A stretch of 38,322 bases of DNA from assembly GCA_964417935.1 (NCBI GenBank), contig CAYQKF010000044.1, positions 1 to 38,322 of the forward strand. Direction: 5' to 3'. The DNA is from NIOZ-UU13 sp964417935. Its GTDB lineage: Bacteria > Planctomycetota > Phycisphaerae > Sedimentisphaerales > Anaerobacaceae. A program made the translations under genes and the position numbers. Under the pieces are notes generated by a model. It made no database searches, had not been told where the DNA came from, and worked only from the letters and a program-made list of their open reading frames with translations. How positions within the stretch are numbered: the stretch's first letter is position 1; each line of letters begins with the position of its first letter. Shown here piece by piece: positions 1 to 9,128 of the stretch.

Positions 1-605
1 GTCTGGGCAACATAAATATTACTGAGTACACCGTGATTTACAATCTGTCCGACAAGCTCGAATCCAAACTTGAGATACAGTTTATTTCCCGCTTTATTAT
101 CTGCTCCGATGAGGGCCTTGACTTTATCTACACCTGTTTTCCGGCAATGCCGGAAACCCTTTTCAATTAACTTCCCGGCCAGTCCCTTTCGTCGTTCTTC
201 GGGTCCAACAGCAATTGAAAGCAGTTCTGCTTGAGGCAGATTCATTTTCTTTATTCTGGCAGGGTAAAACAGGGTCTCGAATATTTTTTTTACCCGCTTC
301 CGGGACCACATATTACCTGCCAATAGTAACACAAATATCAGCCCTTTTCTCCAAACGACTGACCTGTAAAGTTTATTGCGATTTGTGGTAAACGCTGCGA
401 ATCCGAGCACTTTTTCGTTTCTCACTGCGACAACGCCGAAGCTTGATTTGCTTCGAACGATGGTTTCATATAGAGAAGTTACAAAATCAAGGCCCATAGA
501 GCTGATAAAGCCGGTGCTTATACATTGAATATGTAACGCGGCGACCTGCCCGGCATGGGCAGCCTGGAGATCTTTAAATTCGACTTGACCTTGCGATTTA
601 TCCAT
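1..605 (-). CDS. GNAT-family N-acyltransferase (partial, 3' end outside window)
   Basis: I translated this frame by hand from the ATG at 603-605; it stays open to the window edge, giving at least 201 residues. The C-terminal half has the GNAT acetyl-CoA binding pattern: LSIAVGPEERRKGLAGKLI (about residues 126-144, an R/Q-x-x-G-x-G/A type loop), then a GADNKAGNKLY stretch and FGFELVG, as in family motifs A and B. The start overlaps the stop of the upstream glycosyltransferase by 8 nt, so translation is probably coupled. As the last visible gene of a polysaccharide operon it may acylate an amino sugar or a glycan, but the substrate cannot be read from the sequence. The middle has a basic/hydrophobic stretch (about residues 78-118) that is unusual for small GNATs. 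The family call is firm; the function is unknown. Confidence 0.8.
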   Translation of the reverse strand, partial: MDKSQGQVEFKDLQAAHAGQVAALHIQCISTGFISSMGLDFVTSLYETIVRSKSSFGVVAVRNEKVLGFAAFTTNRNKLYRSVVWRKGLIFVLLLAGNMWSRKRVKKIFETLFYPARIKKMNLPQAELLSIAVGPEERRKGLAGKLIEKGFRHCRKTGVDKVKALIGADNKAGNKLYLKFGFELVGQIVNHGVLSNIYVAQ

Positions 606-1860
606 ATCTTGTCACGGAAGAAATTAGCTCTAGAGCCTGTTTTGCCAGCTGGTCTCTGTTAAATTTTTCAACAGCAACTCGGCGGGCGTTTTGTCCCATT
701 TGTTTTATCCGCTGCCTATGTGAATTAAGATGCAATACTTTTTCAACGTATTGGTCGAGATTGCATAAATCGCAGCCGAGGCCGGCTTCATTATCTTCGA
801 GAATCTTTCTTTGCCAGCCGGAATAATTCAAAAGCAAGGGCTTGCCTGCGCTTAGGGAGTCGAAGAATTTGTTGGCAGAGTTATGCTCAATAATAGGAAA
901 ATTACCGATTATCACAAGCCCTATATCTGCCGCGGCGTAAAATTCAGGCAGCTCCTGTTTTGGTGTGGAGGATAAAATTTCCACGTTTGTCAGAGCGAGT
1001 TCTTTAACCCTGCCTTCCAGAAACAGTTTTTGATTTCCGTCACCAATCAATACAAACATAATATCACTATGGTCTTTAAGCCTTTCGGCGGCATTGATAA
1101 CAAAATCCAGGCCATTGACCTTACCCATTGCGCCGGTGTGGAGAAGAACAAATTTATCCCCCCAGCCCATTCTTTGGCGAATAGTTGAGCCGTCAATATC
1201 CGGCCTGAACATATCAATGTCACAACTGTTGGGTATTACCGTTAGTGGCACGGGCATCCTGCCCGTGATTGACCCACGGCCTGGAAGGCCGTGCCACAAA
1301 TCCTTAATCAACACGGCTCTTATACCATCCGCCTGACCCGGCGACAGAGCAATTATTGAAGAGCAATTCCTGTAAATGGTTTTCTCAAGCCATAAAAGTA
1401 TCTTGATAAGAATTCTGTTGGTTATGATATTTAACTCGATTGGTATTTCAGGCCACTGGTCGCGCACTTCAAAAACAAAAGGTATATGTTTGAGCCACTT
1501 TATGACCATAGCGGGGATTCCAACTGTCAATGGTGTGCTTGATGCATATATAACGTCCACGCCTTTAGTCCTCAGGCCCGCATAAATGCTCAAAAGGCAA
1601 AAGGACAGAAACGAAGTTACTCTGCGCAGATATGATTGTTTGTTGCTGTATTTGGTCCCGACAACAACTACGTTTATTTCCTCTATATTCTGTTTCTGGT
1701 AAAGTGCGCCGGACACTTGCAGACCGCCGATGTCATAATGGCCGGCTATCAGGGTAACCTTGTGCCCTGCTTTTACCCATCGGCGGGCAAATTCATACGA
1801 CCGTGTGCCGGTGCTGCCGGCCGGCGTGGCAAAATGTTGATGAATATAGAGAATGTGCAT
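598..1860 (-). CDS. GT4 glycosyltransferase, WbuB-like, with in-frame repeat insert
   Basis: This is a 420-residue GT-B fold glycosyltransferase. The N-terminus (MHILYIHQHFATP, then GTRSYEFARRWVKAGHKVTL) and the C-terminal domain starting at TVIPNSCDIDMF resemble WbuB-type enzymes, which transfer a sugar from a nucleotide donor to a lipid-linked glycan at the inner face of the membrane. The donor-site region is HNSANKFFDSLSAGKPLLL. Residues about 188-205 (starting LWHGLPGRG and ending MPVP) do not look like family sequence. They are encoded by a 53-bp double-hairpin repeat (1245-1297) placed just before TVIPN, in the linker between the two Rossmann domains, and the frame is kept. The ATG at 1858-1860 is the only good start. 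The gene overlaps the downstream GNAT gene by 8 nt. The sugar donor is not predictable. Confidence 0.9.
   Translation of the reverse strand: MHILYIHQHFATPAGSTGTRSYEFARRWVKAGHKVTLIAGHYDIGGLQVSGALYQKQNIEEINVVVVGTKYSNKQSYLRRVTSFLSFCLLSIYAGLRTKGVDVIYASSTPLTVGIPAMVIKWLKHIPFVFEVRDQWPEIPIELNIITNRILIKILLWLEKTIYRNCSSIIALSPGQADGIRAVLIKDLWHGLPGRGSITGRMPVPLTVIPNSCDIDMFRPDIDGSTIRQRMGWGDKFVLLHTGAMGKVNGLDFVINAAERLKDHSDIMFVLIGDGNQKLFLEGRVKELALTNVEILSSTPKQELPEFYAAADIGLVIIGNFPIIEHNSANKFFDSLSAGKPLLLNYSGWQRKILEDNEAGLGCDLCNLDQYVEKVLHLNSHRQRIKQMGQNARRVAVEKFNRDQLAKQALELISSVTRYG
1245..1297. repeat. 53-bp double-hairpin palindromic element inside a coding gene
   Basis: The ends form a perfect 9-bp inverted repeat (GTGGCACGG and CCGTGCCAC). 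Inside are two hairpins: CACGGGCA-TCC-TGCCCGTG and CACGGCCT-GGA-AGGCCGTG. The element lies in frame in a GT4 glycosyltransferase gene. It has the same architecture as the intergenic element at 30949-31001 but a different sequence. It resembles REP/BIME-type elements; no transposase or RAYT gene is in the window. Confidence 0.85.
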
Positions 1861-1895
1861 CAGCTTTTAAAAGTGCCTAAAGTACTTAAAGTTTG

Positions 1896-2029
1896 AAGTG
1901 CCTAAAGTGGCAGCCAAGCTGTCATTCTGAGCAGTATGTAGTGGAGCGAAGAATCTCTTTATCGCTCAACAAACGAGATTCTTCGGCTGCGCCTCAGAAT
2001 GACACCTAAGTGTCACTTTAGCTCACTTT
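1896..2029. repeat. Long intergenic palindrome, copy 1 of 4
   Basis: The flanks AAGTGCCTAAAGTG and CACTTTAGCTCACTTT are inverted. Inside, TCATTCTGAG pairs with CTCAGAATGA and GAAGAATCTC pairs with GAGATTCTTC; a small hairpin sits at each end (GGCAGC/GCTGTC and TGACAC/GTGTCA). It fills the gap between two glycosyltransferase genes. This is the most diverged of the four copies. Confidence 0.8.
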
Positions 2030-2049
2030 CTAATTTCCTTAGAGCATTT

Positions 2050-3258
2050 TTATTTTTGAATTTCTTCTATTAACTCTCTTAATTTTGCTGCGTTTTGGGA
2101 AATAGAAAAATCCTTTAGAACGCGTTCGCGACCAGCTTTCCCAAACTGCTCGATTCTGTTCATATCTTCAAGAAGCTCTTTTAATATTTGCGCCAGCGCA
2201 TCGGCGTCTTTCTCCGGAGCCAGGCGACCTGTCAGGTCGTCTTTAACCAGCTCCGGGATACCCGATATATTGGTTGATACAACCGGCACCTCGCACGCCA
2301 TCGCCTCCATCATCGCAACGGGAATGCCGTCCATATCCCCATCAGGTGTTTTAACACACGGCATAAGAAATACACATGCCCGGCTAAAAAGCTCCGTCAG
2401 CTGGTCATTCGGCCTGGCGCCGAGTAACTTAACGTTATCAGCCAAATGCAATTGTGCAATCAATTCCTCAAGACTCCTGCGCTGCGGCCCATCTCCTGCA
2501 ATCTCGAACAGGAATTTTACATTATCATCCCGCAGTTTTGCACAAGCCCTTATCGCAACGTCAAGACCCTTTTTCGGGCTAAGCCGGCACACACAAATTA
2601 TTTTCCCCGGTTCTGGTTGACGAGAAAGAGACTTGAATTTTTCCACATCTATTCCGCAATGAACAACGTAACACAAATCGGCAACAGAGTTGCCGCAAGT
2701 ATTGCGAAGATATTCGACATTAAATTGAGATACAGCAGCTATGAATTTACATTTGGCTAATCGCGTTTGTAAGCTGCCCGGACTTCTGGTAAATATATCA
2801 AAGGCGTGAACGGTACAGGAGACGGGCAAATCAGTCAACATCCCAATCATCAAGCCCAGGCTAAGAGACCGACTGGCAAAATGCACGTGTATGTGTTCTG
2901 CTGAGAAACGCCGGCAATGGCCGGCAAAATAGCAGGAAATTGTTAGCTCATAAAGTGCTTTTGCAAATTCAAGCGGGCTATGGACCAGCAAAGTTACCAG
3001 CCAAAAGCAGACTCTTGCGAAACGAAGCGGGTGTGCAATGATTTCTCGTAAGGTTACAATCGACTGCATAAAAACATTCGGACGAAACACAGCCTGCTTG
3101 TTCCATTTGACCATAACTTCGGACAGATTCTCAAGCGGGCCCGGCTTACAACTGACCAACGGCAAAACCTGCCATCCGGCTTGTTCGTGCGATTCAAGCT
3201 CGTTGACCACAAATGTCATACTGACTTTCAAGCTCGAAACAACGTATGCTATTTTCAT
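2050..3258 (-). CDS. GT4 glycosyltransferase (exopolysaccharide type)
   Basis: This 402-residue GT-B glycosyltransferase starts with MKIAYVVSSLKVSMTFVVNELE, a form seen in colanic-acid and other exopolysaccharide glycosyltransferases. The C-terminal donor-binding domain has ICVCRLSPKKGLDVAIRAC (about residues 220-240), an FEIAGDGP strand end, and the DGIPVAMMEAMACEVPVVST block carrying the acidic D/E-x7-E motif. HVHFASRSLSLGLMIG in the N-domain fits the acceptor side. It probably adds one sugar to the repeat unit on the cytoplasmic side of the membrane; donor and acceptor are unknown. It sits mid-operon, separated from its neighbours by palindromic repeats on both sides (1896-2029 and 3295-3365). 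Confidence 0.9.
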   Translation of the reverse strand: MKIAYVVSSLKVSMTFVVNELESHEQAGWQVLPLVSCKPGPLENLSEVMVKWNKQAVFRPNVFMQSIVTLREIIAHPLRFARVCFWLVTLLVHSPLEFAKALYELTISCYFAGHCRRFSAEHIHVHFASRSLSLGLMIGMLTDLPVSCTVHAFDIFTRSPGSLQTRLAKCKFIAAVSQFNVEYLRNTCGNSVADLCYVVHCGIDVEKFKSLSRQPEPGKIICVCRLSPKKGLDVAIRACAKLRDDNVKFLFEIAGDGPQRRSLEELIAQLHLADNVKLLGARPNDQLTELFSRACVFLMPCVKTPDGDMDGIPVAMMEAMACEVPVVSTNISGIPELVKDDLTGRLAPEKDADALAQILKELLEDMNRIEQFGKAGRERVLKDFSISQNAAKLRELIEEIQK

Positions 3259-3294
3259 TGTTACTCTATAATACTAAAAGTGAGCAATTCTCCA

Positions 3295-3365
3295 TGTCAT
3301 TCCCGCGGAAGCGGGAATCCACATTGTTGATACGATTCTGGATTCCTGTTTTCACAGGAATGACA
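3295..3365. repeat. 71-bp double-hairpin REP-like element
   Basis: The ends TGTCATTCC and GGAATGACA are inverted. Hairpin 1 is ATTCCCGC-GGAA-GCGGGAAT. Hairpin 2 is GGATTCCTGT with ACAGGAAT around a short T/C loop. The GTCATTCCCGC hairpin is a widespread intergenic repeat in bacteria. A half copy is at 22418-22445. Confidence 0.8.
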
Positions 3366-3367
3366 AG

Positions 3368-4567
3368 TCATAGATTCAATTTTGAAGTACTGCGCTTATC
3401 TGCCAGCTTGGTTTTTTTGCTTCTGACAGTCGCTTCGTAGCTGCGCATAGTCAGCTCGGCAATATGCTCCCAGCTATACTTTTTGTCTAGTTCAGGGCCG
3501 TAGTGGGACTGAAACTTATCGAGACTACCTAATACGCTCGTAACAGCTTCAGCTAAAGCTTCTGAGTTCCCGGGCTCGACGGCCAAACCAACCTTATCTG
3601 AGGAGACAAGCTCTCCCATTGCCCCGATATCGCTGACGACCACAGGTTTTTTGTGCGCATACGCACGAAGTAATACTCCGCTCTGTGATTCAAATTTCAA
3701 ATAGGGTAATACAACAAGATTAGACGCCGCAAAGAAATAATCCACCTCTTCCTCCGGAATAAATTGGATAAATGTCTGCACATATTCTGATAAATCGTAT
3801 TTTCTAATCATATCGGAGTATGACTCGAAATTGAATCTGCCGAGAAGACCGCCGGCGATAACCAATAGGACCCGGCGATTGCGCGATTTGATAATTTCCA
3901 ATGCTTTAAGAAGAATATCCAGACCTTTGTTCGGACGAATCCCCCCGAAGAAAAGTATTATCTGACAGTTCGACGGCAGGTTCAATTTTTTCCGTGCTGC
4001 TGTCAGGTCCGGTGGATTTTGCAGGGGTATAATTCCATGGGGGATTACATCTATATGGTCGGTGCAAATGCCCCAGTGGTCAACCAATTGTCTCCTGCCC
4101 TCCTCATAGTGAACTATCAAACGGTGAGGGATTTGAAGGCTCCGTTTTATAAATGAAGCTCTGCTGACAAAACGCTCATAATGGGGCTTAATATCGTGGA
4201 CGGTAAGCACTACAGGCAGATGCCGTATTAGGGGCTTTAGAAAAAACTGGTCCAGTAGCGGAGTGCCCACGCCCTGAAAATGAACTACATCGAAATGCTC
4301 GCGGACAGCAAATCGGTTCCGCCGCAAGCTGTTTCTCAGGCTCCGGTAAAATCGGTCCGCCGCCCAGTGCAATTGCGACCACTGCTTTTTCTTATCCATA
4401 AACTCAAATAGACGTCTTTCAACTCTGAACGGTCTTGGCAGGTCTGCCCACAGTGAATTGGTAAGTACGGTTATCTCTGCACCGGTTCCGCACAAACCAC
4501 AGCATAAGGCATCGGTGTATGCGTATAAGCCGCCTGTGCTTGCACCAGCTACCATTAGTACACGCAT
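3368..4567 (-). CDS. GT4 glycosyltransferase
   Basis: This is a 399-residue GT-B glycosyltransferase. The N-terminus MRVLMVAGASTGGLYAYTDAL contains the glycine-rich acceptor-domain loop, followed by EHFDVVHFQG and VVLTVHDIKPHY. In the C-terminal domain, IILFFGGIRPNKGLDILLKAL (about residues 207-227) and SGVLLRAYAHKKPVVVSDIGAMGELV (about residues 300-325) match the nucleotide-sugar-binding region of GT4 enzymes. The donor is unknown. The start codon is the ATG at 4565-4567. It is the third of three consecutive GT4 genes read against the window direction, and a long palindrome (4644-4771) separates it from the O-antigen ligase gene upstream. Confidence 0.88.
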   Translation of the reverse strand: MRVLMVAGASTGGLYAYTDALCCGLCGTGAEITVLTNSLWADLPRPFRVERRLFEFMDKKKQWSQLHWAADRFYRSLRNSLRRNRFAVREHFDVVHFQGVGTPLLDQFFLKPLIRHLPVVLTVHDIKPHYERFVSRASFIKRSLQIPHRLIVHYEEGRRQLVDHWGICTDHIDVIPHGIIPLQNPPDLTAARKKLNLPSNCQIILFFGGIRPNKGLDILLKALEIIKSRNRRVLLVIAGGLLGRFNFESYSDMIRKYDLSEYVQTFIQFIPEEEVDYFFAASNLVVLPYLKFESQSGVLLRAYAHKKPVVVSDIGAMGELVSSDKVGLAVEPGNSEALAEAVTSVLGSLDKFQSHYGPELDKKYSWEHIAELTMRSYEATVRSKKTKLADKRSTSKLNL

Positions 4568-4643
4568 ATTTAATAGTTCCTTTTCTGCGGTAATTGGCGT
4601 AGTGGGTGGTGAGCAGAATAAGTGAAAAGTGACTAAAGTTAAG

Positions 4644-4771
4644 AGTGCCTAAAGTGACACGTAAGTGTCATCCTGAGGCGAAGCCGAAGGATCTGGTCAA
4701 CGAAAAAGAGATTCTTCACTTCGCTGCGCTGCGTTCAGAATGACAGCAAAGCTGTCACTTTAGTTCACTTT
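4644..4771. repeat. Long intergenic palindrome, copy 2 of 4 (inverted relative to copy 3)
   Basis: The ends AGTGCCTAAAGTGACA and TGTCACTTTAGTTCACTT are inverted. It includes GTGACACGTAAGTGTCA and TGACAGCAAAGCTGTCA hairpins, with AGCCGAAGGATCTGGTCAAC and GAGATTCTTCACTTC between them. Read on the minus strand it is almost identical to the copy at 29081-29208. Confidence 0.85.
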
Positions 4772-4783
4772 CCTGACAACCAA

Positions 4784-6127
4784 TTAACCACTCACATACG
4801 GCTCGCTTTGCTGTAAAACTTCCGTCTCTTGATGGAAACTTAGATAGATGTCCTGCCAGTTAGCCATTATAGCAGCGAAGCATATCAACAACGGCGCGGC
4901 ACGGGGATTCGAAAATATGGGATGGAAGAATCCGTCTGCCGCCAACGCTGTCATCAATAAGAAGCACGTTGCTCCGTAATATCGCATATATGGGATATCG
5001 CTCCTGGATAAAGCGAAACTCCGCACAAGAATAGCTAATATCAGGATGAGCACCGTTACCAATCCGAGCAAGCCGCATCTATCCAGCCAGCCTAAATACT
5101 CTGAGTGATAAAAACCCACCAGAGGGTCTTTCCCCGCTGGTGCCGGATGCAGCGCTCCGATACCCCTGCCGGTCAATATAAAATAAGGCTCTCGTTTGTA
5201 ACTTGAAAGGATTATTTCGTGTTCCATAGCCCTCCAGGTGTCTTTCTGAAAGGGGCTTGGTATTTCGACTTTACCTGTTCTGGTCGTGCCGGCTCGAAAT
5301 CTTTCCAGAAAATCGAAACCTATTACAGAGGTGACCCCAACCACGAGCAGACCGGCAATCCCATACGCAAGCAAAGTTCTGGCCCTGCCCTTGACGAACA
5401 AAAGCGAAGCTATTGCCAGCACACCCATTGCCCCATACATTGACCTTGTTTCGCTGAGCACTATGCCGCCTATGCCGACCAGCAGCACGAACACAGATAC
5501 GGGGAGGAAGCCGACTTTACTTACCAGTCTGCCTATTGCAATACTTACGAGTGAAAGATAGAGCAGGGGAACAAGAGTATAAGTACCTCTCTCACCCCCC
5601 AACTGCGTAGGAACGTCAATCTCGGCGGCCCGCGGTGTGAATGCACCAAATCTGATTAAAATATGTACGACAAACATCGCTAAGAGCAAAACGACCGAGA
5701 ATTTCAAAAATCCATTCGCGCGAGAATAGTTTGTGAAGTACCTAAGCCCGAATATCATAGCTGCTACAAAATGCGCCACCCTCGAATAAGTAAAGGCGGT
5801 TTGAGTATGCATCAGCAGGCCTTGAATCAGGGCAAGTGCGGTTACTAATGTTAGGACGATGAAGCATTTTCCAATAACGCCGGCACAATATTGCCGCTCT
5901 CGGGGCACAAAAAGCGCAGCCGCTAATGTCAACCATGCCAGGATGTCCGCCGGTGCCCACGTGCGGGGCATGCCAAGGTTACCTGCACTATATATGTAGC
6001 TGGCAAGTATGCTGTGGAACGTAACGGATATCAGGAATATGTAAAACACCCACTTCGGCTTCAAGACCACCAGCGGCACACATATTACTATTGCAATCAA
6101 ACATAATACCGCAATAAACGTTGCCAT
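4784..6127 (-). CDS. O-antigen ligase / polymerase family membrane protein
   Basis: This 447-residue polytopic inner-membrane protein has about ten hydrophobic segments. Near the C-terminus GFYHSEYLGWLDRCGLLGLV (about residues 330-350) matches the Wzy_C/WaaL signature, a histidine in a periplasmic loop followed by a G-L-x-G turn into a TM helix. An arginine-containing SETRSMYGAMGVL segment lies mid-protein. The family either polymerises undecaprenyl-linked repeat units (Wzy) or ligates glycan to an acceptor (WaaL). Alongside a flippase and glycosyltransferases, polymerase and ligase are equally plausible here. On the minus strand an AGAGGAACCTG stretch precedes the ATG at 6125-6127. Confidence 0.85.
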   Translation of the reverse strand: MATFIAVLCLIAIVICVPLVVLKPKWVFYIFLISVTFHSILASYIYSAGNLGMPRTWAPADILAWLTLAAALFVPRERQYCAGVIGKCFIVLTLVTALALIQGLLMHTQTAFTYSRVAHFVAAMIFGLRYFTNYSRANGFLKFSVVLLLAMFVVHILIRFGAFTPRAAEIDVPTQLGGERGTYTLVPLLYLSLVSIAIGRLVSKVGFLPVSVFVLLVGIGGIVLSETRSMYGAMGVLAIASLLFVKGRARTLLAYGIAGLLVVGVTSVIGFDFLERFRAGTTRTGKVEIPSPFQKDTWRAMEHEIILSSYKREPYFILTGRGIGALHPAPAGKDPLVGFYHSEYLGWLDRCGLLGLVTVLILILAILVRSFALSRSDIPYMRYYGATCFLLMTALAADGFFHPIFSNPRAAPLLICFAAIMANWQDIYLSFHQETEVLQQSEPYVSG

Positions 6128-6295
6128 CAGGTTCCTCTAAAAATAAGGCTTCTGATTAAAGTCGGACAAATAAAGTCTAAGGCTAAATATCGGAAATCAA
6201 AGGGTGGGATTACAGATTAAAAATCAGCAATTTTAAGTATTTTCTTTGGATTTTCGATTTTTTTGCACTTTTTATCCGGCACGTTTCACTCCGCT

Positions 6296-7558
6296 TTATT
6301 TTTCCACGCGGACCTGCTCAATCATCCTTGCAAAATCTTCCTTGACCTGTGTGCACATTCTGGAGCCTACCTCTTCGGCTTTGCGGTTTATGGTATTCAG
6401 GTTATTATTGACTTCATCGAAGAGTTGTATCAGTTTCTCTGTGCTGAGCTGAGCATCGGCAATGCAGTACTTTTCGAGTCCAAACTGGGCCATAAAATCT
6501 TCAGTTTTCTTATGATATGCAATAGCAAGCAACGGCGTTGCAGCCACTAACGAGAAGATTTGTGAGTGAGTTTTGTGCCCGACGAAAATTCTGCACTGTG
6601 CGACGGCGTTTATATGGTCGTTGGTTCCGGGAAAGCCCTCGACAATTTCGCAATTTTCTTTTTTTTCAACGCTTTTTATCACGGCCTCAATACAGGCCCG
6701 GTCAGTGCCTTGCAGCTCCATCGGGAAAAAACGCACCTTATATCCGGCCTCTATAGCGTGGTCAATCAACGATGCAAAATAGCGCCGGTGATTTTCATGT
6801 TCTTTGAGCTGGTTAGCACGTGTGTGCACGTAAACAGCAACTCCCATTACTTCTGCGCGCTCACTGGGTCTGATTCGTGGTTTCACAATGTCGCACAGGC
6901 CGAATACAGACTCGCGTGTCTTCGATACATGCTCCAGGGAAATCCCCAAATTTTTTATTTGCTCTGCCGAGGCCTCGTCACGGATAAATATTCGACAGGC
7001 ACCGGAAAGGATTTTTTGCACCATCAATCTGCTCTTGGGTGACTTAAAGCTGAATGGGCCGATAGATTGCGACCAGAGTACCAACGGCTTATCGTAAAGC
7101 AAAGCTGCCGCCATATCGAATATTTGCGGTGTAACCACATCGGGCACGAACATAGTCGTTACGTGATGGCCCCCTGTACTGAGGACTATATCAGCGTTCT
7201 TAACAGCTTCGGCGAATCGCTTATTGACCAGGAACCGAAGATACCACGGACGTTTGCCTGCAATTAAAGCTTTACGTAATAATGGGAAATGGATTCTTCG
7301 CTTGAGTATCACCTTGTATACCCGGTGAATTACTTTGCCCCAAAAGCCGACACCTTTTTTACGGGAGTTATCCCATCCCCACGGGATAACTCGCACACCC
7401 CTCTCAGGAAAATCCGGTTTGTCTTCCCAGTATTCCGGATTACTTGCGGATACCGTAACTTGGTCAACTCCATTACGGGCCAGCTCTCTGAGCACAAAAA
7501 ACAGGACGGCTCTGTCGCCTTTGTTGGTAGAGCATTGATTAATAACAAGGACCTTCAT
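6296..7558 (-). CDS. Polysaccharide pyruvyl transferase family protein (CsaB-like)
   Basis: This 420-residue protein has features of the PS_pyruv_trans family: N-terminal VLVINQCSTNKGDRAVL (the asparagine/glycine loop), VLSTGGHHVTT mid-protein, and the C-terminal FVGHKTHSQIFSLVAATPLL followed by IAYHKKTEDFM, equivalent to the family's RLHS...K block. The family transfers pyruvate from phosphoenolpyruvate as a ketal onto a sugar, though some members have other roles. I chose the ATG at 7556-7558 because AAGGAA lies 8 nt upstream; a TTG two codons earlier would overlap the preceding stop and is too close to that site. It starts 2 nt after the flippase stop, so the two are probably coupled. The usual RLHS arginine is replaced (GHKTHS here), so activity should not be assumed. 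Confidence 0.82.
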   Translation of the reverse strand: MKVLVINQCSTNKGDRAVLFFVLRELARNGVDQVTVSASNPEYWEDKPDFPERGVRVIPWGWDNSRKKGVGFWGKVIHRVYKVILKRRIHFPLLRKALIAGKRPWYLRFLVNKRFAEAVKNADIVLSTGGHHVTTMFVPDVVTPQIFDMAAALLYDKPLVLWSQSIGPFSFKSPKSRLMVQKILSGACRIFIRDEASAEQIKNLGISLEHVSKTRESVFGLCDIVKPRIRPSERAEVMGVAVYVHTRANQLKEHENHRRYFASLIDHAIEAGYKVRFFPMELQGTDRACIEAVIKSVEKKENCEIVEGFPGTNDHINAVAQCRIFVGHKTHSQIFSLVAATPLLAIAYHKKTEDFMAQFGLEKYCIADAQLSTEKLIQLFDEVNNNLNTINRKAEEVGSRMCTQVKEDFARMIEQVRVEK

Positions 7559-7560
7559 CC

Positions 7561-9087
7561 TCAATGTTCCTTTTCGCCCGTAAGTTTTCTTCTCACTGCG
7601 AGGATTAAATCAGCCTTCTCTTTCCGCAATGAAATAGCTGTGAAACTTGCCATTACAACAACTATGGACAATATAAGCATCACCATCCAATGAACGTTCC
7701 CTCTCAAAAGAACGCTGTTCAGCACCCACAGTGCTGTAATTGAAACGAGACTTGCCGCTAATGGCTGGTACAAGCTGTCTTTCAAGTACTCGTAGGGACG
7801 TATCCCTAATTTGTGCAGACCGTAAAAAGGCAGCCAAAGCCCCATATACGCCCACAGTACAACCACCAGCGCTATCGCCGGTGCCATCGGGATGGTAACG
7901 AAACCCTGCAAAAGTATCAGTTCCAGTAAAATCGCGCTTATCGCTGTCGTAATTGCTGCAATGGTCAGCCCTCTAAGATGTCCTATACCCACCAATGCCG
8001 GAAGCCATATTCCGAAAAACCCGCGGGCAACAACAGACATTATCAACACTCTCATCACTGTAACTGTATTTGACGGAACGTCACCTTCCAACAAAAAAGT
8101 CAGAAATTCTTCTGCAAAGACAACCAGCAGAATCAATGAAGCACAAGTCAGAACAGAACTTATACGGGTTCCTTTCTTGATGACCGCTTTTATTGTTTCG
8201 ATTTGCCCATTTGCGTGAAGACTTGTCACAGCCGGCAGAAAAACATTCTGCGCCCCTGCCAGGAAGCCAAGGACAAAGCCGAGAATTCGGGAGGCAACAT
8301 CATACACCGCCACATCCTCAGCACTACCTACCTTACCAACCAATAATGCTAATGTGCTAAACATAAAAATCATACTGCCCGAACGTGCAGTTGCGTGACC
8401 GGTATGTCGGAAGAGCTCTCGAATTGTTTTCCTGCTGACCTTCAGCACATTGATTCTGAAACCTGCAATTGACTTTCGTGCAACAAAAAACATCGACAGT
8501 GCAGATATTGCCGCCGTAATCCCAAACGCTAACTGTACGGCGATTATACTCTTCCAAGCCACAAGTAACCCTACCGTAAGAACCGCCCGGAGCAGATTAG
8601 CTGTAATTACAACAGCGTTATAATGGGTGTAGTACTGACAACCCTGTAAAGCCCCGCTAAAAGTTGCGCCCACTATCTTAAAGGCCAATGTAACACCAAC
8701 CAGTATGCACGTAATCTGTGCATCGCGCGCTAACTCAGCGGTAATTGCCGTGAATATATCGGAAACAAAAAACGATAACAGTGCTGCCACAGCCACGGTC
8801 AAAACTGCCAATGCTGTCAGGATTACAAATGATGCTGATACAAACCGATTAAGCTCCTTTATATTATCGCGGTAAAAGGCCACAAAACGGTTTGTTGACA
8901 GCAAAAATGCTCCTTCTATGATCATGGGATAGCGAAGTCCGGTTGAAAGCAGAGCCCAAACACCATAGCTCGACTTACCGAGCTCGCTCCACATAACTCG
9001 AAGCAGTACCAGCCCGACTGCCGCGGCCACCGCCATGCTGGCCCAGTTCGACCCTGCGTTCATTATTATCCGTTTTCGTAACGACAT
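7561..9087 (-). CDS. Oligosaccharide flippase (Wzx-like, MOP superfamily)
   Basis: This is a roughly 508-residue integral membrane protein with about 12-14 predicted helices and the typical start MSLRKRIIMNAGSNWASMA, where a short basic segment leads into the first helix. Wzx flippases move undecaprenyl-diphosphate-linked repeat units across the inner membrane, which fits its place next to the polymerase/ligase gene. The start is uncertain. A TTG at 9118-9120 adds 11 residues (KLRPSEQKHK) with no visible ribosome site, while the ATG at 9085-9087 gives the usual family N-terminus. The stop is 2 nt from the pyruvyl transferase start. The family call is firm; the substrate is unknown. Confidence 0.88.
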   Translation of the reverse strand: MSLRKRIIMNAGSNWASMAVAAAVGLVLLRVMWSELGKSSYGVWALLSTGLRYPMIIEGAFLLSTNRFVAFYRDNIKELNRFVSASFVILTALAVLTVAVAALLSFFVSDIFTAITAELARDAQITCILVGVTLAFKIVGATFSGALQGCQYYTHYNAVVITANLLRAVLTVGLLVAWKSIIAVQLAFGITAAISALSMFFVARKSIAGFRINVLKVSRKTIRELFRHTGHATARSGSMIFMFSTLALLVGKVGSAEDVAVYDVASRILGFVLGFLAGAQNVFLPAVTSLHANGQIETIKAVIKKGTRISSVLTCASLILLVVFAEEFLTFLLEGDVPSNTVTVMRVLIMSVVARGFFGIWLPALVGIGHLRGLTIAAITTAISAILLELILLQGFVTIPMAPAIALVVVLWAYMGLWLPFYGLHKLGIRPYEYLKDSLYQPLAASLVSITALWVLNSVLLRGNVHWMVMLILSIVVVMASFTAISLRKEKADLILAVRRKLTGEKEH

Positions 9088-9128
9088 TTTATGTTTCTGT
9101 TCGCTCGGTCTGAGCTTCAACTAAACTT

